In this document: positions 1 to 14,859 of the stretch, piece after piece | Layout: each line of letters opens with the position of its first letter | Position numbering within the stretch: the stretch's first letter is position 1 | NCBI GenBank assembly: GCA_034336665.1 | Contig: JAPFBE010000002.1 | Coordinates: 16,036,906-16,100,905, forward strand | DNA length: 64,000 bases | Direction: 5' to 3' | From: Luscinia megarhynchos | Lineage: Eukaryota; Chordata; Aves; Passeriformes; Turdidae | Program-made: the position numbers and the translations under genes | The notes under the pieces: generated by a model | Seen by the model: the letters and a program-made list of their open reading frames with translations, nothing else | Database searches by the model: none | Told to the model about the DNA's origin: nothing

Positions 1-3000
1 CGGTGGGTTTGCCATTGCAGGCAGACCTCAGCGCTGCTCTTCAGACGCCGATATCCGAACTGCTGCTATCTGCCAAAAACGCTTGTGTGCAGTACACAGC
101 TCTTATTGTCTATTGTTGTTATCTCCCCAGACATCTATCTTGGGAATAGCTGAAGTGTCCTTTGCTGTTCTGTATGAGGGTGTGGTGAGATGGCAAGGCT
201 GGGCTGATAGGAGGCTTGCAGACGCCGCAGGACGGGGGGGATGCACCCCAGCCCACCTCCCCTCCCTGCTACCTCCTGTTGGCACTGGCGTGCAGCTGAC
301 AGGCCAATAAACCAATTCAAACCAGAAAACCAGCAGGAAACTAAACACAGGAGTGGGGGAAACAACCCACAGCCAGTCTAGGGGCTGAGTAAGTCCGTGC
401 AGAGACACACGTGCCAAAGCTGGAGCAGAGAAGGAGTGAAATAGCATTGCTGGGAGGGAGAGACATGGGGACACAGCCCCTGCCTGATGTTTGCTTTGCC
501 CTGCTGTCTGACCTCACCCTCAGCTTCTAGGAACAGTGATCTACAGTGTCCTAGGAATGACAGTTCCTTCTTCCAGCCTTTGGTGGCCCAGCATGTATGG
601 ATGTCAGTGTGCTGGAATACAGGGGGTGTACTGTGCTTGGGGAAAGCATCAGCCCCAGAGCAGGAGATTACATATGAGCAAAGACAAATTATGTAAGGAA
701 ATTTGCCAGAAGACAGGACTACTATAGATATGCAATCAACCAAATCCAGACTCAGCATCAACTTCTTTCCTTATTCTTTCTTATCCATGTCTCAGCACCT
801 TGGGGCAAACAGAGCTGAAGGGAAGTTTAACAGAAGCAGGGATAGAAGGAGGAAAACTCTATGAAAAGTGTCAAAAGTGCTTAGAGTCTGCTAGGCAGAA
901 ATCAGTGCCAGAAAGAAAGGATACTTGTGTATAATCAGAAAGATTAGTCTTTCTGAACGTGAAGGACGTTCAGAGACAAATACGCCCCTGAAGCTGGAGC
1001 CACAGTCACTCCTAAAGACCAGCAGCAGCAAGGCACTACCACCAGCACAACCCTCCTGTGCTTGAGGAGACCCCCAAACCAAGGCCTGAGTGCCTGTGCC
1101 CCTCAGAAGCTCACACTCAGAGAAAGAGTGACACTTTCTGTGGGAGAGCTCAGACCAGGCCAAGGTACAGCAGGCACACACAGATCTGTGGGGAGCTGGC
1201 CCAGATCCAATTTGCTGAGTCCTGGGTACCAGGGAGTGTGGGGTGGGCAGGGGGGACCCCCATGCAGATTCCTGCCCATGCACATCCCTTGCACAGCCCC
1301 AGATGTCCACCAGATCCCTGGCAAAAGCGGCTGAGGAGCACTCCTGCACTTGCACAAACAGGAAAATATGACAACTATCTGCCCAAAGGGGTTTCTGGTT
1401 CCATGACAACATACCAAACATGAATTGCTCCCACCTTTCTCAGGGGGAATTTTCCAGGCAGGAGGCAGGTCGGTGGGGAGGAGAGCACCTAGGTGCTACA
1501 GCAACAACACAGGCAGGTGCAGATCCTGCTACTGCAGAACACCTGGCAATTGTCAAAACTGCACAAACTAGTCAATTGGTGTTGATACTTCATTACAGAG
1601 CATATTTTCCTTTATGGTTATTAAATCTTTAATCCTTTACTGGCACATTTTTTTCTCCCCTCACACAAACAGCTTTTGGTTTCCTGGAACAGAGTGAGGC
1701 TCCTTCACACAGTCAGCCACAGCCCAGAAGAGCCACGGAGAGAAGAGTAAGCACTGAGGCATCCTCTTTGCTTTGTTGTTCTCATTTCAACTTGATAGAC
1801 CTTGAGTCTTCATTACTAGGAGGCTCCAGCAGCCTCCTGGACTGAAAGGGAAGAGCCTGGGAGGCAGGGGGAATTCTCAGGGTGGGGTATGGGCTACAGA
1901 CGCCTCCAGCCATCATTAGAGACACGTCAGGGTGGGTAACCAGAGCCTTCCCTGGAGAAGCACTGCTCACTGCAAGCCCAGCCTCTTCCTCACACTGCCC
2001 TTCAGCCAGACTGCACAGGGCTGTTGGGCTCTGTGCACTTTCACACTCTCCTCCAAGCATTCATCAGCTTTGGAACATGGTCTCTCATTGCCAGGGCCTG
2101 ACTTGGACCCATGGGACAATCTGGAGTCCTGAGAAATAACTCTGTACCTGCAGCACCACTGAGGTGGTTCTTCTGCTGAGCTTTGGTCACTGCTCCCCAT
2201 CCCCTGACACCCAGCTTCCCCAGCCTGCAGTGCCTTCCCAGACAGCTCAGGCACCTGGAACAATTCACCTGCTGCAAGTTCAGTGTGTGTGTTCTGTCAC
2301 TGTGCATGCTGCTGCAGCACACAGATAGCATGCACTTGTACCTGCCTTAAGAATATCCCTAAAAGCAGAACTGAAGGCTCAGCCACTCCTGGATCCAGCC
2401 ACAATGAGGTACCTGCACACAAAACCATCCATACCCAATGCACTGTCCTGTTTTCCCACATTTACAGCTGTTCAGATTGTTCAGGTCATTCAGGTCAGAA
2501 TAACAGAAACTACAGGAGGAAGGCAAATAGATTGTACAAGAGGGAACAGTGAGGGTTTTCTGTGGCAGACTTGTATTATTGGATAAGAACAGAGCAGCCA
2601 TTTCTAGTGGAAACTGGGTCAGACTCTCTGGGTGCATATGAGGTACCTGCTTTGTACCATGCTGGAAACACAGTGGAGCTTCAAAATGGGACTAAATTAT
2701 GTTGGTGTCCTACTGCAATGGGTTTCAAAAACACCAGTAAAATCCCATACATAACATTCTTACTCATGTGCTCTGTCTTTAAATGGTCTGTTGGACTCTC
2801 CACAGCTCTCTGTGGCTGGAGATGCCAGAAACCAACCACTCATCAGTGCAGGTTTCTAGCCTCCTACGTTTGTGCACATCCAGTAAACACAGCTATTTGG
2901 CTCTGGCCAAGCCCTTGTGGTTTCTCCATGGAGACTTTGTTGCCTAAAGAGCAAAAGGCTTGAAATATGTGACTAATTATGATGTTTTACTCTGTTTGCA

Positions 3001-4461
3001 TGTGCAGGACTAGAAAAGCTTTGCTGAACAGACAGGGATCCTCCTCTTTCCTGGTCATACAAAGCACAATGGGGAGCTGAGGCAACTCACAGGAGCTGTG
3101 CTCCAGGAAGGACAACAGCCACAGCCCATCAGTGGGGAGGTCTAACAAACACTGGCAGGGAAAGCTTACCCATCTTTAATCTAGGAGACACTCTTGGGTT
3201 TGTTTCTGACTGGAAAGCTCACCAGGTAAGTTTGGACACCCCTGATTGTTAGCTACTTCATCACTGTGTGAAGACCAATCTTCCTCTGCTCTGTCACACT
3301 TTGGGTGGTGATGTTGCTGTTTTCTGGCCATGAAACTCAGTCCTCTCAGCTACTGGACTCACAAAGCAAATGCTTGCAGAATGCAGATTCAAAATGTATA
3401 CCCTGAAAACTTACCAGCCAGCAAAAGTTTTGAAAGCAAGCTTGAAAGAAATACAAGTTGGCTAGAACAGCCTGTTTAAAGTCCAAATTCAAATGAGTAC
3501 TCATAGAAAATATGTTGTAGTATACACCCAGATTTTATGACACAACAATAATAATTGTAATACCACCTAACTTTCATCTGTAGATCTCGAAGGCAGTCCA
3601 CAAGATATTAAGCATCCTTGGAGCAGCTACTTTGAATAGGCACTTTTTCAGCTGCTGACAATATTGAAATTACTGAAACAGATGAAATGATATTATTAAC
3701 TAATCACCTGCCAAGCCTTTTTACGTCAAGTTGCTACCTGGAGCAAAGTATTATACTTAATTTTGGAACAACCAACACCTATGGTTTATCAACAGTAAGC
3801 ACAAACAATAAACCTAACTGCACAAAGCTTCATTTGCATGGCCTCATTTAGTTTTTGCCAGTTGTATCCAGCATTGTTTCAGCCATGCAGATGCTATTCA
3901 GCTGAAATCACTTGACATCTAAGGGAATACAAGTGACTTGGGGAAAACAAAGCCTTAGCTTTCCAGAGATGATGCAAAGCATATCAGAGTGGATCAGTCC
4001 AGGAATCACAAGCATAAATCAACAAGAGGTGAACACCTCAAACCTGGCAGAGCAATCAGGGCTTAAGTGGGTCTGCCTGAAAGAGGGAGGGGAGAGACTT
4101 AGGCCTACTCATGAGAAGTTATTTTTCTTCTTCCAAACTGCTGTTAAATTTTGTTATTGTGCAATATCAGGCTCTGCTAAGTGGTAGATAGTGCATTAGA
4201 TAGGCACAGTGGGTGGTAGATGTGTATTAAGATATTGCATGAAGCAATAACGTTTCCTAAACTTTCTCTGTCTTCTACCCTGCACACAATGCAAAAAGCA
4301 TGAAAACTACCCACAGGTTAGTGGTGGGCAGATTTGAGGGGCCCATATTGCCCTTGAGGATATTTTGACTGGGTTACAAATAGCCAGTCTCAGAGGCTGC
4401 AATGATCCTGTGAAGTTACACAATACTTGTGGAGCTATTTTTCATTAAAACTTTGGGGTCA
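1..4461. other. Intergenic, no gene recognised
   Basis: Moderately AT-rich, CpG-poor sequence. The open frames here (longest about 176 codons antisense at 891-1421) lack protein-like domains, splice context and codon bias. No tRNA or other RNA gene was seen. Confidence 0.7.
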
Positions 4462-4582
4462 GTGTTGTTTGGACAATGCTCTCATACACATGGTGCAATT
4501 CTTGGGGGTTGTCCACTGCAGGCCAGGAGGTGGAATCAATGATCCTGGTTCCCTTCCATCTCAGGATATTCTATGATGCTAT
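4462..4582 (+). mobile_element. CR1 LINE 3'-end remnant
   Basis: A short old CR1 end: GTTTGGACAATGCTCTCATA, CAGGCCAGGAGGTGGAATCA and CAGGATATTCTATGATGCTA. It is the same subtype as the 44641 copy. Confidence 0.87.
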
Positions 4583-5103
4583 TTTCAAAGTGCTAATTGA
4601 ACTTCAAAACAAAAATGGAGTGTTTTGCCCTCACAGTCAGGCTCAAAGCCTGAAAATGCAACCAAAGACTGTTTTAATGGCTGAGATACTAAGAGACAAA
4701 TAACATCTCAAGCTGCACTAAAGAGACAAAATATCATTTGCAGTGCTTAGAGAAATTTTTTGGATTTTCTGGGAACCACAGGACTGACCTGCTGAGGCTC
4801 CAAGTATGCTGATGGGTTAGTCAAGATCCACTTTTTTTTGTGGGCAGCAGGTAACACCTCAAGTATTGAACCCAGAGAAGGAAAAACAGGCATTCACTCG
4901 AAGTAAAGGAAAAGACACTGAGGAATGGAGCCTCTAGGCTGCCTGTCTGCCACAAAATACACTTGCAGTCAAAATGCTACGTGAAGTCAAATTGATTTAT
5001 GAGTTTTTAATTCATTTTGAGATGACTTTAGGTGCCTCAAAATGCGAATATAGGTTTTACCTTGTGAGTGATAAAAGAAACAGGTCTTGCAGTACAGTAC
5101 AGG

Positions 5104-5123
5104 GCTCTCCCTCTCTCTCTCTG
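5104..5123. repeat. (CT)n simple repeat
   Basis: A short pyrimidine run, CTCTCCCTCTCTCTCTCTGA. Confidence 0.8.
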
Positions 5124-5431
5124 AAACCTTTGCCTATATTACTCCAAAAAAAAGGTAAAAGACAAGACTCTCCTACTCATGTAGCTCATGTTTTGCCAAA
5201 GCTTGCAAAAAGGCAGCAGTACCATTTTCACATGAGCCCATTGCAATGGAATTAGGAATTGCTGTATTTTGTCTCATACCTCAGCCAGAGGTGGGGCCTT
5301 TGTGTCAGTGCCAGGACAAGTCAAGCAACAATTGTCAGGTAACCTCAGACTGCAATTAAAATGAACTCTGCAATAAAGGATTTCTGAACAGAAAGTTGTA
5401 AAAGAGAGACAGGCAGAGAAGAAATGTCTGA

Positions 5432-6170
5432 AGTTTCACAAAGGCAAAGTCAGGCTCCTGTACCTGGGGAGGAATAACCCTGGGTACCAGTGCAGGCTGG
5501 GGGCTGACCTGCTGGGAAGCAGCTCTGTGGAGAAGGAGCTGGGGGTCCTGGTGGACAACAAGCTGGGGCAATGGGATCCTGGGGTGCTTTAGGAAGAGCA
5601 GTGCCAGTGGGTCCAAGGGAGGTGATCCCACCCCTCTGCTCAGCCCTGGTGAGCTCACACCTGGAGTGCTGTGTCCAGCTCTGGGCTCCTCAGCACAAGG
5701 GAGACATGGAGCTCCTGGAGCTGCTCCAGTGAAGGTCCAGTGGAGGGACACAAAGATGATTAAGGAAATGGAGCATCTCCTTTTATGAGAAAAGGTTAAG
5801 GGAGCTGGGGTTGTTCAGAGACAACTGAGAGTACACCTCATCAGTATCTATCAGCACCTGAAGGGAGGATGCCAAGAGGACAGACCCAGGCTCTTCTCTC
5901 TGGTGCCCAGCAATAGCACAAGAAGCAATGGGCAGCAACTGATGCCCAGAAGTTCCACCTGAATGTGAGGAAGAACTTTGTTACTGTGCAGGTGACCAAG
6001 CACTGGAACTGGTTGCCCAGAGGGGTTGTGAAGTCTCCTTTACTGGTGATACTCGGGAACCATCTGGGTGCCATGTGCTGTGCCATGTGCTCTGGGGTGA
6101 TACTGCTTGAGCAGGGAGGTTGGACCAGATGGCCCCTCTGAGTCCCTTCCAGCCTGACCCATTCTGTGAT
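5432..6170 (+). mobile_element. CR1 LINE 3' fragment (longest in window)
   Basis: About 740 bp of CR1 3' region in plus orientation: CCTGTACCTGGGGAGGAATA, GGGGGTCCTGGTGGACAACA, CTGGAGTGCTGTGTCCAGCT, AATGTGAGGAAGAACTTTGT, GGTTGCCCAGAGGGGTTGTG and a terminal CATTCTGTGAT. Its reverse-transcriptase frame is broken; the 131-codon antisense frame within it is meaningless. Confidence 0.93.
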
Positions 6171-9100
6171 AAGTTAAACTGATGGTAGGTACTAGCAACT
6201 ATATTTTAACAGGAGAATCAAAATTTCACCATGATACTCAGTAAGACAATGAGATTCTAGAAGACAAATTTCAGATTAACTCTGTGATGAAATATTGGTT
6301 AGGGGGATTCATTATTTTAAAGAAATAGTTGAATGAAATAATTTCACCTTGCAACATACTTTAGTCCAACACATAAGTGATAGAGATGGGAAAGAAAAGA
6401 ATTCCTAATGTTAATTTGAATGAGCCAGAGGAAATGCTTGCAGAAAGTAGGAAAGGATATAGTTTTATATGGTCTCTGTATCTTAGGGTTCTCTCACAGT
6501 CTTCACAGCACACAGAAATTACAGCTTTGCTCAGGCAAAACCTGCATTTTCAGATTAGCAAGAGCCAAGTAACTGTATCAGTTGTCTGTAAATCAGAGCT
6601 GACTGTGGTCATTAGCTCCAACATGCAGATGCAGGCCTGCAGACATGCAGGTGAAACCACAAATTGAGCTGTGCTATGTACAAGGCTTCCAGCCATCACT
6701 TCCATTAGTGGAGCACCAGGATGACTCCCATCTTTACAACTCCCACTCTTGGGCACATCCCCTCAAGCCTTGTGTTTCCATCCATAGCAGAGCAACCACC
6801 ACCACTTCCTCCATCCCAGCCTCTGCCAAGTAACACCCTCTGGTCAATAGAAATGCACTACCAACCTTTCTGGCTCTTCAGAGACCATGGCAAAGCTTTC
6901 ATATCCTGGAAGATTCAGTGCCCATCATGGTGCTGTGCAGGGCCAGGAGCTGGACTTGATGACCCTTCTGGGTCCCTTCCAACTCAGCATATTCTGTGAT
7001 GAGGTTCCACTTTTTAGGCAAAGCTGTCTACAAACTACTGTCTACAAACTTGTCTGGTTGGTCTCCTACTAGCAGCCACTTATCTGAAAACTTACTGTGG
7101 CATGGCACAATGTGACTCACCTGGTCTGGGTGCTGCTCAGGGCCCACACATGAGCTATATTTACATCTCCATCGTCATTATTTTGTATCTGGAGTTAAGC
7201 ATGCACCTTGTAATTAACAGCCTACTTAACTGATTTTTACCTTGCCCTATCCAGAATAGTTTGACCAGGTTGCTGGACTCTAAAATGTAGACTTTCTTTG
7301 AATTTTACTGGGGTTGTTTGCTTTGTAACTTCACAGATGGCAGTTCATTTGAAAGTACTGGTGTGCACTTGAAGCATTTTATATTTAGCCATCAAAACGT
7401 TTTGATCTGAAATATGGGACCAAACCTGTGTTTCCCCGGGCATCAGCTCAAGTCTTGCCCTCAGATTAATGTATAATCATAACCTCCTTTAGCATTTGGA
7501 TACTGTCCTCCTCAGCAAATTTCCATGCCCTCTCCAGAAGGACAGTTTTATTGTATACATTTTTACAACAGCACCTGTTTGGTACACAGAAGTAGAAGGA
7601 CACCTCTATGCGTTAGGCCAAGAGCAGAGAAAAAAAGAACTTTGATTTCCTCTTGCCAAGTCAGTATCCCAGTTACAAGCACCATCAATTTCTGCTACCT
7701 TAAAGTTTTGTACATAATTACTTTACTGATTCCACTTCTCCAGCAAAATCAAGATGGACCACTGATGGCTACTGCATGGTACTCACCTAGGGTCCACTGA
7801 TTTTGTGACCACGTCTGCCTGTGAGCCCAGTCTCAGAATGATTACACAGCCAGTCTGGATGCATGGAAACAACTGGCTTTAGAGAAAATTGTGGCTTTTC
7901 TGGATTGATCCACTTTGCTAAGGGCTGAGAAGTGATCTTTCCTTCAAATTTGAATTATTTGTGTGGTATCTGAAAGAAGAAAAAACCTGAACCCTCAGCG
8001 AAGCTCTCCAGTGCACACGGCAGATGCCTCACATGCCTTTCCTGCTGAGCTATTTCTGCCACACTGGCTCCACAACTGGAGCTCCCGTGTGCAAAACAAG
8101 CTAAGGGGAACACATGGTGTTGATTGTGGCAGAAATTTTGTTCTCAGGTCTGGTTCTACATTAAGTTCCCTTTTGGGGATTGCTTTAATGCTACTATTGA
8201 TATTTCAGTGTTGTCCTTTTCATAAAAATGTCCAAAGTGACCTCCAAGAGCAGAAAATTCCTCAGAAAATGTGAGAAGAAAAAGAAGGAAACTCTCTGTG
8301 AAAGAATAATCATCAGAGATTTCACTTTGATCTTACTCTATTGTTTTGGTTTTGTTTCTTTTCACAAAGTTCAAGTATTTTCTCGCCTGTAGCAATGCTA
8401 ACAAACACACCATGCTAACACACCCTCCTGCTTGTTGCTGATTACTATATTAAGATAGGTGTCAGATCAAAAAGCAGATGGAACAACACAGGTCTAGTTT
8501 ACAAACTTTATTTAAGCAGCTACTTTAACTTAGAAATACCTTGCAGACTTCTATCACTGTTGTTAATTATTAAAATATACAGACTGATTTTGCATCTGCT
8601 GCTGGAAGGAGTCGATAGGGCCAGCTCTGAGAAGCTTCTAAGACTATGCCTGTGCACGAGTTCTGAGCACATCTTCCCTGGATAATTTGGTTTCTTCATG
8701 CAGTAAAGATGCCCAGCATGCAGCACCAAGCCAGGCTGGGTTTGCCTTTGCACACAAGTGCAGCCCAGAGAGGAGCAGATTTCACAGAGAATGTTTCTTG
8801 CCCCTGAAATGCTAATTTGCTGGCGTAAGCTGCAAATTGGAGCTGTACGAAATCCAAGGAGAATCGCCCCGAGGTGAATGACACAAGGGGGTGTAGGAGT
8901 AAATACCATGGCTGGACACATTCAAACACAGCCCACAGAATCTCCCCCTCTTGCCCCTCCTCCTTCCAGTCAGAGAATTTAGTCTTCCTCCTCTATGACA
9001 AATCACATTCCAAAAAAGTTAATGACTGCAAGCATGAAAGGAATTATTAAAAATCATTTTAAGGGAGCTATAACTTCTTTAAGCAAGATAGAGCCCCGTA

Positions 9101-12100
9101 CCCTCTCTGTGGTGCCTCCAGTGAGATGACCAAGCCAGCACTGCCTGTGGCCAACTCTCCCTCTCTTTGCTCCACGGGCCTCTGGGAGGGGTCCCAAGGA
9201 TGGGCTCCTGCAGCAGGGAAGCACCAGCAGAGGGCATTCAAAACACAGGGTTTCCAAATGTGTGCCCATAGCAGCCAACAAAACCAGTTAACTGGCGTTA
9301 TGTGGACCCGGCAAGCTGGAGAACACCTACACTTCTCGATTCGTGTTTGTTCAAGACCTAATGGAGGTAATATTTGTCCTGACGCTACCACAAATGCTGT
9401 TCCTATGTAATTACTGCCAGAACTACACCACAGGAGGCTCAAATCCTATAGCAACAGGTTACTTCGGAGTATGGAAATTCAGATTGGCATCTCTTGTTTG
9501 TTTTGCTTTTTGTTCAGGGTTCCAGTAGACATCAAAGTAAATGGCCCTCACCACCGTTCACATTACTCCTCCATGCATGTGTGCAAACATGTTCACCCAA
9601 TTCTCCTCTCTCCAATGTAGCCACTCACAGGTCTCCTTCTTTGTTTGACAAGGTATTATTTAGCAGCCACCTTTTCTTCTGCTACCTTTACCCTGTTATC
9701 ACTTCTTTCTGCAGTTTGATTACTCAGTTAAAGAGAAGGAGGTTTATTTGGTTTGCCTATTTGCTCGGATAAAGGTTTACATGGTCTATAATTTTCTTGC
9801 TCTTGAGCTGCAGCTGGATTGTTGAGCCTAATTCTCCTAAAACACAGGTTTTATATAAAATAGAAGAGCATCTCACTAACAACAGATGTGAGGTTTAGCA
9901 CACTGCCATCTTTAGATGAAAAGTAAGATTAACTAACAACTGGCTGGTAACATGGTTCTGCCAGTAGAGCACACAGTATTTATTGACAGCCACATTAAAT
10001 ACAGTCCCTGTATTTAATAAGGTCAGTTGTGGCAGTGCAGTCATCACCAGGACAGCATTTAAAGTCTGAATCAGTGTTGGAACCATCGGTGGGATCTGCA
10101 GAGAGTTCTTTCAGCACATGCTGCATTTGCTGAAAGAGGGTCTGTGACTGGTTAGTGGCTGTGCTTTGTGCCTGTGCCTCCTGCTCACAGCAAGTCGTTA
10201 TTGCCTGAGTCTTTTAATCACAACACAGTAATGTCCTGCCACAGATTTGTAAGCCAAAATCTGAAGGGAAAAACATAACTGTTGTTTGGACAAATACAGT
10301 CTATGATCATATTCATTGGTCTTAAAGCCATAGCATTATAATCAAACTTTTATTGTGGTAGCATTCCAGCCACTCATTTCCACATTAGTTGCTTTCTATG
10401 TCTGAGATGAATTATTTTTCCTGGATAGGACTCTTCTTCCCCTCATGGATGACGAGTTTTCTAGACATTGAGTGTGACATGTCAACTGGCCTAGTGTAAG
10501 TTTTTAGGGTTATCTGGCCCTCAGACTTAAGTTTTCCAGGAACAGCAAGGTATTTTGTTCTCCCTTGTCCTTCAGGATCATAACTCACTTGCATTATAAG
10601 TTTTTAAAATATTTGGAATATTTTAATTTAATATGTGGAGGGGAAACCAAGGGAAGAAGTTCCATTCCCCTGCTTGCTCTTCAAATTGTAAACTCCCTAA
10701 ATTCTGCAGCCTTATTCTGAAAACTAACAATTATTTTCCTGTTTCTTCTATCTAAACTTTCCTACCAGCATTAGCTGGGGAGAAGTAGAGCAAAAAGAAA
10801 AGGAAGGAGCAGAGGCTAGAGGAACAGGTAATGAAATGCTATTTGACAATCCTCCTGTGAACTTGCAGGTCACCTGCCCTATAGCCCTCCGGTGAAGCCT
10901 CAGAAGCATGTTCCTGGCTGATGTTCACACTTTTGTGATGGGATATTTCAAGAGGTTTCATCTTGAGGGAAGACCTGTGTCTAAGGAGGAACTTTGTCCT
11001 GTGTACCACATTCTCTCCAAGAGCAGATGCTCTTTGAGCTACTCCCAGTGCAAGGCATAGGGCAAAGCTCTAGAGGTTGGGATTTCAGTACACAAAACTG
11101 TTTAATTATTTGATTTTTGTAATCCATCACAAATTGCCCCTCAAGATACTAATCTTCATTTGTGCCTCATGTCCCCACCTATAAATGCCAATAACAAGTC
11201 CTTTCTTCTGTCTGTTATTTTTCTTGTGGTCACACTATGAACTGTTTGTCACGTGTCCATGACAGACCCACTGGCCTGAATTATAACCAATAGTAACATG
11301 GCACCAGGAAAAAGTGTGGTTAATCCAGTAAGTGAAGCTCGAGGAATTAATTCTGAGAACATTTTTTTGGGGTCATTTCCACTGACTGATGCAAATGGAC
11401 ACTGATGGAATCTGCATTCCTTTCAGAGCAGCCCGAACAGCTCATCCTAGTTTTTTTTTCCTTTCCCCAAGCATTTGAAAATGTAATTGTGAAGGTCAAG
11501 GATTGCTCAGGGTGATATGGTTGGAGCTTTTTTAAGTTTCTGACTTGATTCAACAGAGCAAGATTACACTGCAGTGAAAAATCTGGTGTGTGTGCCTAGT
11601 TATATCAGGAACAGCTGGACTGTACAGCAAAATCTCTACTCTAGGCTGCCCATAACATACCCAGTAAAAAAAAACAACCGACAAGGTTTTCCTATTTTAT
11701 TTTGGGCTGTGAAGACTGATTTGAAAAAATTGCATTGCTTTTGTATCAGCTATTTAATTTTTAATAGGGAACTGTCAGTATAGGAATTAGAATGAAGTAA
11801 TGTCCCTTAATCTTTTACCATAATTAAGATCAGTGAACTTTAGACAAAGCACATCTTGCTACTGACATCCCTGCCCAACCCTGTTTCTTTCAGTGTGCTC
11901 TCCCAATTTCCCCCCACCCCTCACTTGGAATGGCAAACCACAGATATTGTCAACTTTAAAAGCAAAAAAGAAGCTGGATAACAGGGACAAATGAATTTCA
12001 ACTATGTTACAAACAAAGAATCACTGATTTTGCACAGGCTATTCTTCTTCCATTTCTCTTTTTAATTTCTGTACAATTTAAGCCTTCAGATAGCACTGTT

Positions 12101-12535
12101 GACTCTTGGATTTATCTGCTTATTTGAATAACAGCTTCAGCAGCTTGCTCGAGATAAATTGTATGTAATCTCAGGGACAAAAATTCTCTGGTCACTGCTG
12201 AGTCAAAACTTCACTGAAGATAATATTCTTGCTGGGAGAGTCTAAGAATACCAGCAAGATTTGCAAGAGGGGGTAATATTTTTATCAGACTAGCTGATAC
12301 ATCTGAAAAAGCAAACAAGTGTCTGGGTACAAAAGTCCTTCTTCAAAAACAGACAAAAATAGAAGCTGAAAAGATAGATACTAATTTGGAACTGTAGCTC
12401 TAATTTTAACCTGATAATTCTGTTCTCTTAGTCTATGAGAAAGAAAAGCCATTCCCAGCTGGTACCTGCAAAGCAGAGAGATGAAGGTGCACAATTTGCT
12501 CTCAGACAATATTGATACTGAAAATGCTAACTTTG
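6171..12535. other. Intergenic, no gene recognised
   Basis: Apart from the small CR1 remnant at 6926-7000 I see no gene. The stretch 9260-9480 has a higher CpG content and a run free of stops on both strands, but no recognisable motif. Confidence 0.65.
6926..7000 (+). mobile_element. CR1 LINE 3'-end remnant (about 75 bp)
   Basis: Contains GTGCAGGGCCAGGAGCTGGA, TTCTGGGTCCCTTCCAACTC and a terminal ATTCTGTGAT. Only the extreme 3' end remains. Confidence 0.85.
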
Positions 12536-12620
12536 AACCTGGGCCTGCTTTGATCAAAGAGCAGGGCAGATGACCTGCAGAGGTCCCATCCAGCCTTAGT
12601 TATTCTTGGGGGTCTGTGAT
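12536..12620 (+). mobile_element. CR1 LINE 3'-end remnant
   Basis: Contains CCTGGGCCTGCTTTGATCAA, GATGACCTGCAGAGGTCCCA and TCCAGCCTTAGTTATTCTTG, a decayed version of the CR1 end in which a final ATTCTGTG has degraded to GGTCTGTG. Confidence 0.75.
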
Positions 12621-14859
12621 TTTATGTCACCTCTTCCCCTAAATCTTGCCTTTTAAATGACAAACTGTTGCTTTGAGTAAGAGCAGCACCCAGAGAGGAC
12701 TGGCCAGCTCCTTTCTCCCCTTTTAGGCCTGGGGGTGACATGGCCATTTTGCAAATTTTCCTTCAGCTGTTCGGCTGTTGCTGATGATTTTTGTTGCAGG
12801 AAAGGCCAGACCCAAAATGGAAGAAGGAAAAAAAACAAAATACAGGGCAGACAGGAGCAGGGGTCAGCGAGGCACAGGGAGAGGGGTGCAGGAGGGTGTT
12901 TCACATGTGCCCACAAGAATGGTCCTGCACACATCCACTGACACATTTGACACTGAGGTCAATCATGTCTTTCAGCTATTTGGAGAGCGCCATTGCTGCG
13001 GGTTTCGAAAGGATCATCTGCAAGTGCAGCCAAAGCCATCTCATTAGAGCACCTGCCAGTCTTTATCACTTGTCAAATAAAGCAGATGGATTCGGTCAGC
13101 AAACCTGCAGATAAAACATTAAAGGTTTTGCTGTGCTTTTTTTCTTTACTTTGGGCCCCACTTCAAAGCTAGTTTTTGCTTTAAAGTTCTGGCTCAGTCC
13201 GATAAATAAAAGAAGTCTAAGTTTTCAGTTAGCAATGTTTATTACAAAGAACCACCACAGCTGACCCTTATGATTGTTAGCATAGGCAGGCTTCATCTCC
13301 ATTTTTTTGTTATAAAAGGAAGGGAAATGGTTTACCAGAAGTTACTGCAAAATATTTATATAAATAAAACAACAAGCATTAATGATAATCATTCAGTAGC
13401 AAGAATTCTCTACCTCTTATCTTAGGAGTTTAAAACAATTATGCCTCAGAGAACCTGAAACAAGATGATGAAAAAGGACATAATTCCCATATGACTTCTC
13501 TTAGCATGAGCTGCTAAGAGAATGGACATGATAGTGGAAACAGGAGAGCTGCATGTCACCTGTTAGGGCAGTTGCCCAAACAACTGTCCCCTGAGGGAGG
13601 ACTCTCAAAGTCTACAAGATTATACACAACTCATTCCTGTACCTTTTCCAGAGCTGGCACTTGCCACCAACATGCCTGGAAGCCCAGAGCCCTCCAGCAG
13701 GATAGATCTCTGAGGGGCAGACACTTTCCCTTGTCTCCCCTTAAGCCTCTTTGGGCAGCAGGAACAATGCTGAGGCTGGAACACCGAGCCTTGGCTTGTG
13801 TGCATACAAAAATCCTTATCACTCAAGTGTTTGTGCAACACAGTGTAAGAAGGAAGCACAGATACCTCCAGAGGGAATTCATTAAGAAAATGCAAATTCA
13901 TCTCCTCAGCAAGCTCCTCATACTTTCCTTTCAACTCTGATTATTGTTTCAGAAAGCACCTCTACATATTCATTACTTTCCAGCAGCTACTTCCTAATTG
14001 ATTTTGCTGCTGATGGGATTGGATGTTGCTTGAGAAGTATTTCTGAAGCTGAGATTAAGAGGTGAGCATCTTTCTGGGATTGTGGCCAGGGACATAAATC
14101 TCAGAGCAATGTGATGAATGGAGAGGTGTGAAGGAGGCACTTGGGGACCAGAGCTTATCTCACACCAATGGTTTCAGGGAGACAGGGGTCTATTGGGAGA
14201 AGTGAAGAAATTACAAGCACTTGTCAAAGGATATTTTAATAAGACAATTGACATAATTCAGCTTTCTGGTGAAGAATCAGAAAATACTGTTTCCTTCCTG
14301 ACAAAGCCCTCATTTATTGCCTGGAAGCAAAACCAATTGAGTGATTCAAATGAGAATTATGAAGTGATGCTGTTAATAACCTCTTCTGTGTAATAGTTCT
14401 ATGTCATGCAGAAATGCAAACGATTTGCAGATCCCAAGAGATTTTGTTTGTGATTAATGAGAAGAAAACAGGCCAGATTTTACCTTCAGCAGCAAAGCCT
14501 AAATCCACTGCAAAATCATCAAAGGTGTTGGAATAACATATGATTTAATGTGCAATAGAGAGTAATTCTACCTTCAAATGATATTAGTTTATCACAGTGT
14601 GCTTTTCTTGATGCCTTGGGAATTATATTCATTAAACCTCACAAAGAGAGGTTCTCATCCACAGAGGAGACCTGCAGGTGATACAGTGGCAGACTGGCAT
14701 CATTTTAATATTCCAGGCAAATCTGTATGGATCAAAGCAAACGGCGAATCCTGCAATCTCTGCATGTGGCATTTCAGCTGAATTTACCTGGCAGGGAGGG
14801 GAAAGAATGGCAGGAGGGAGAGAGGAGAGGAAGGAGCAGCCCTGGCTTTCAGGTGATAA

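Noticed and set aside
5356..5751. Pro-rich 131-codon antisense frame
   Set aside because: It is the reverse strand of a CR1 LINE.
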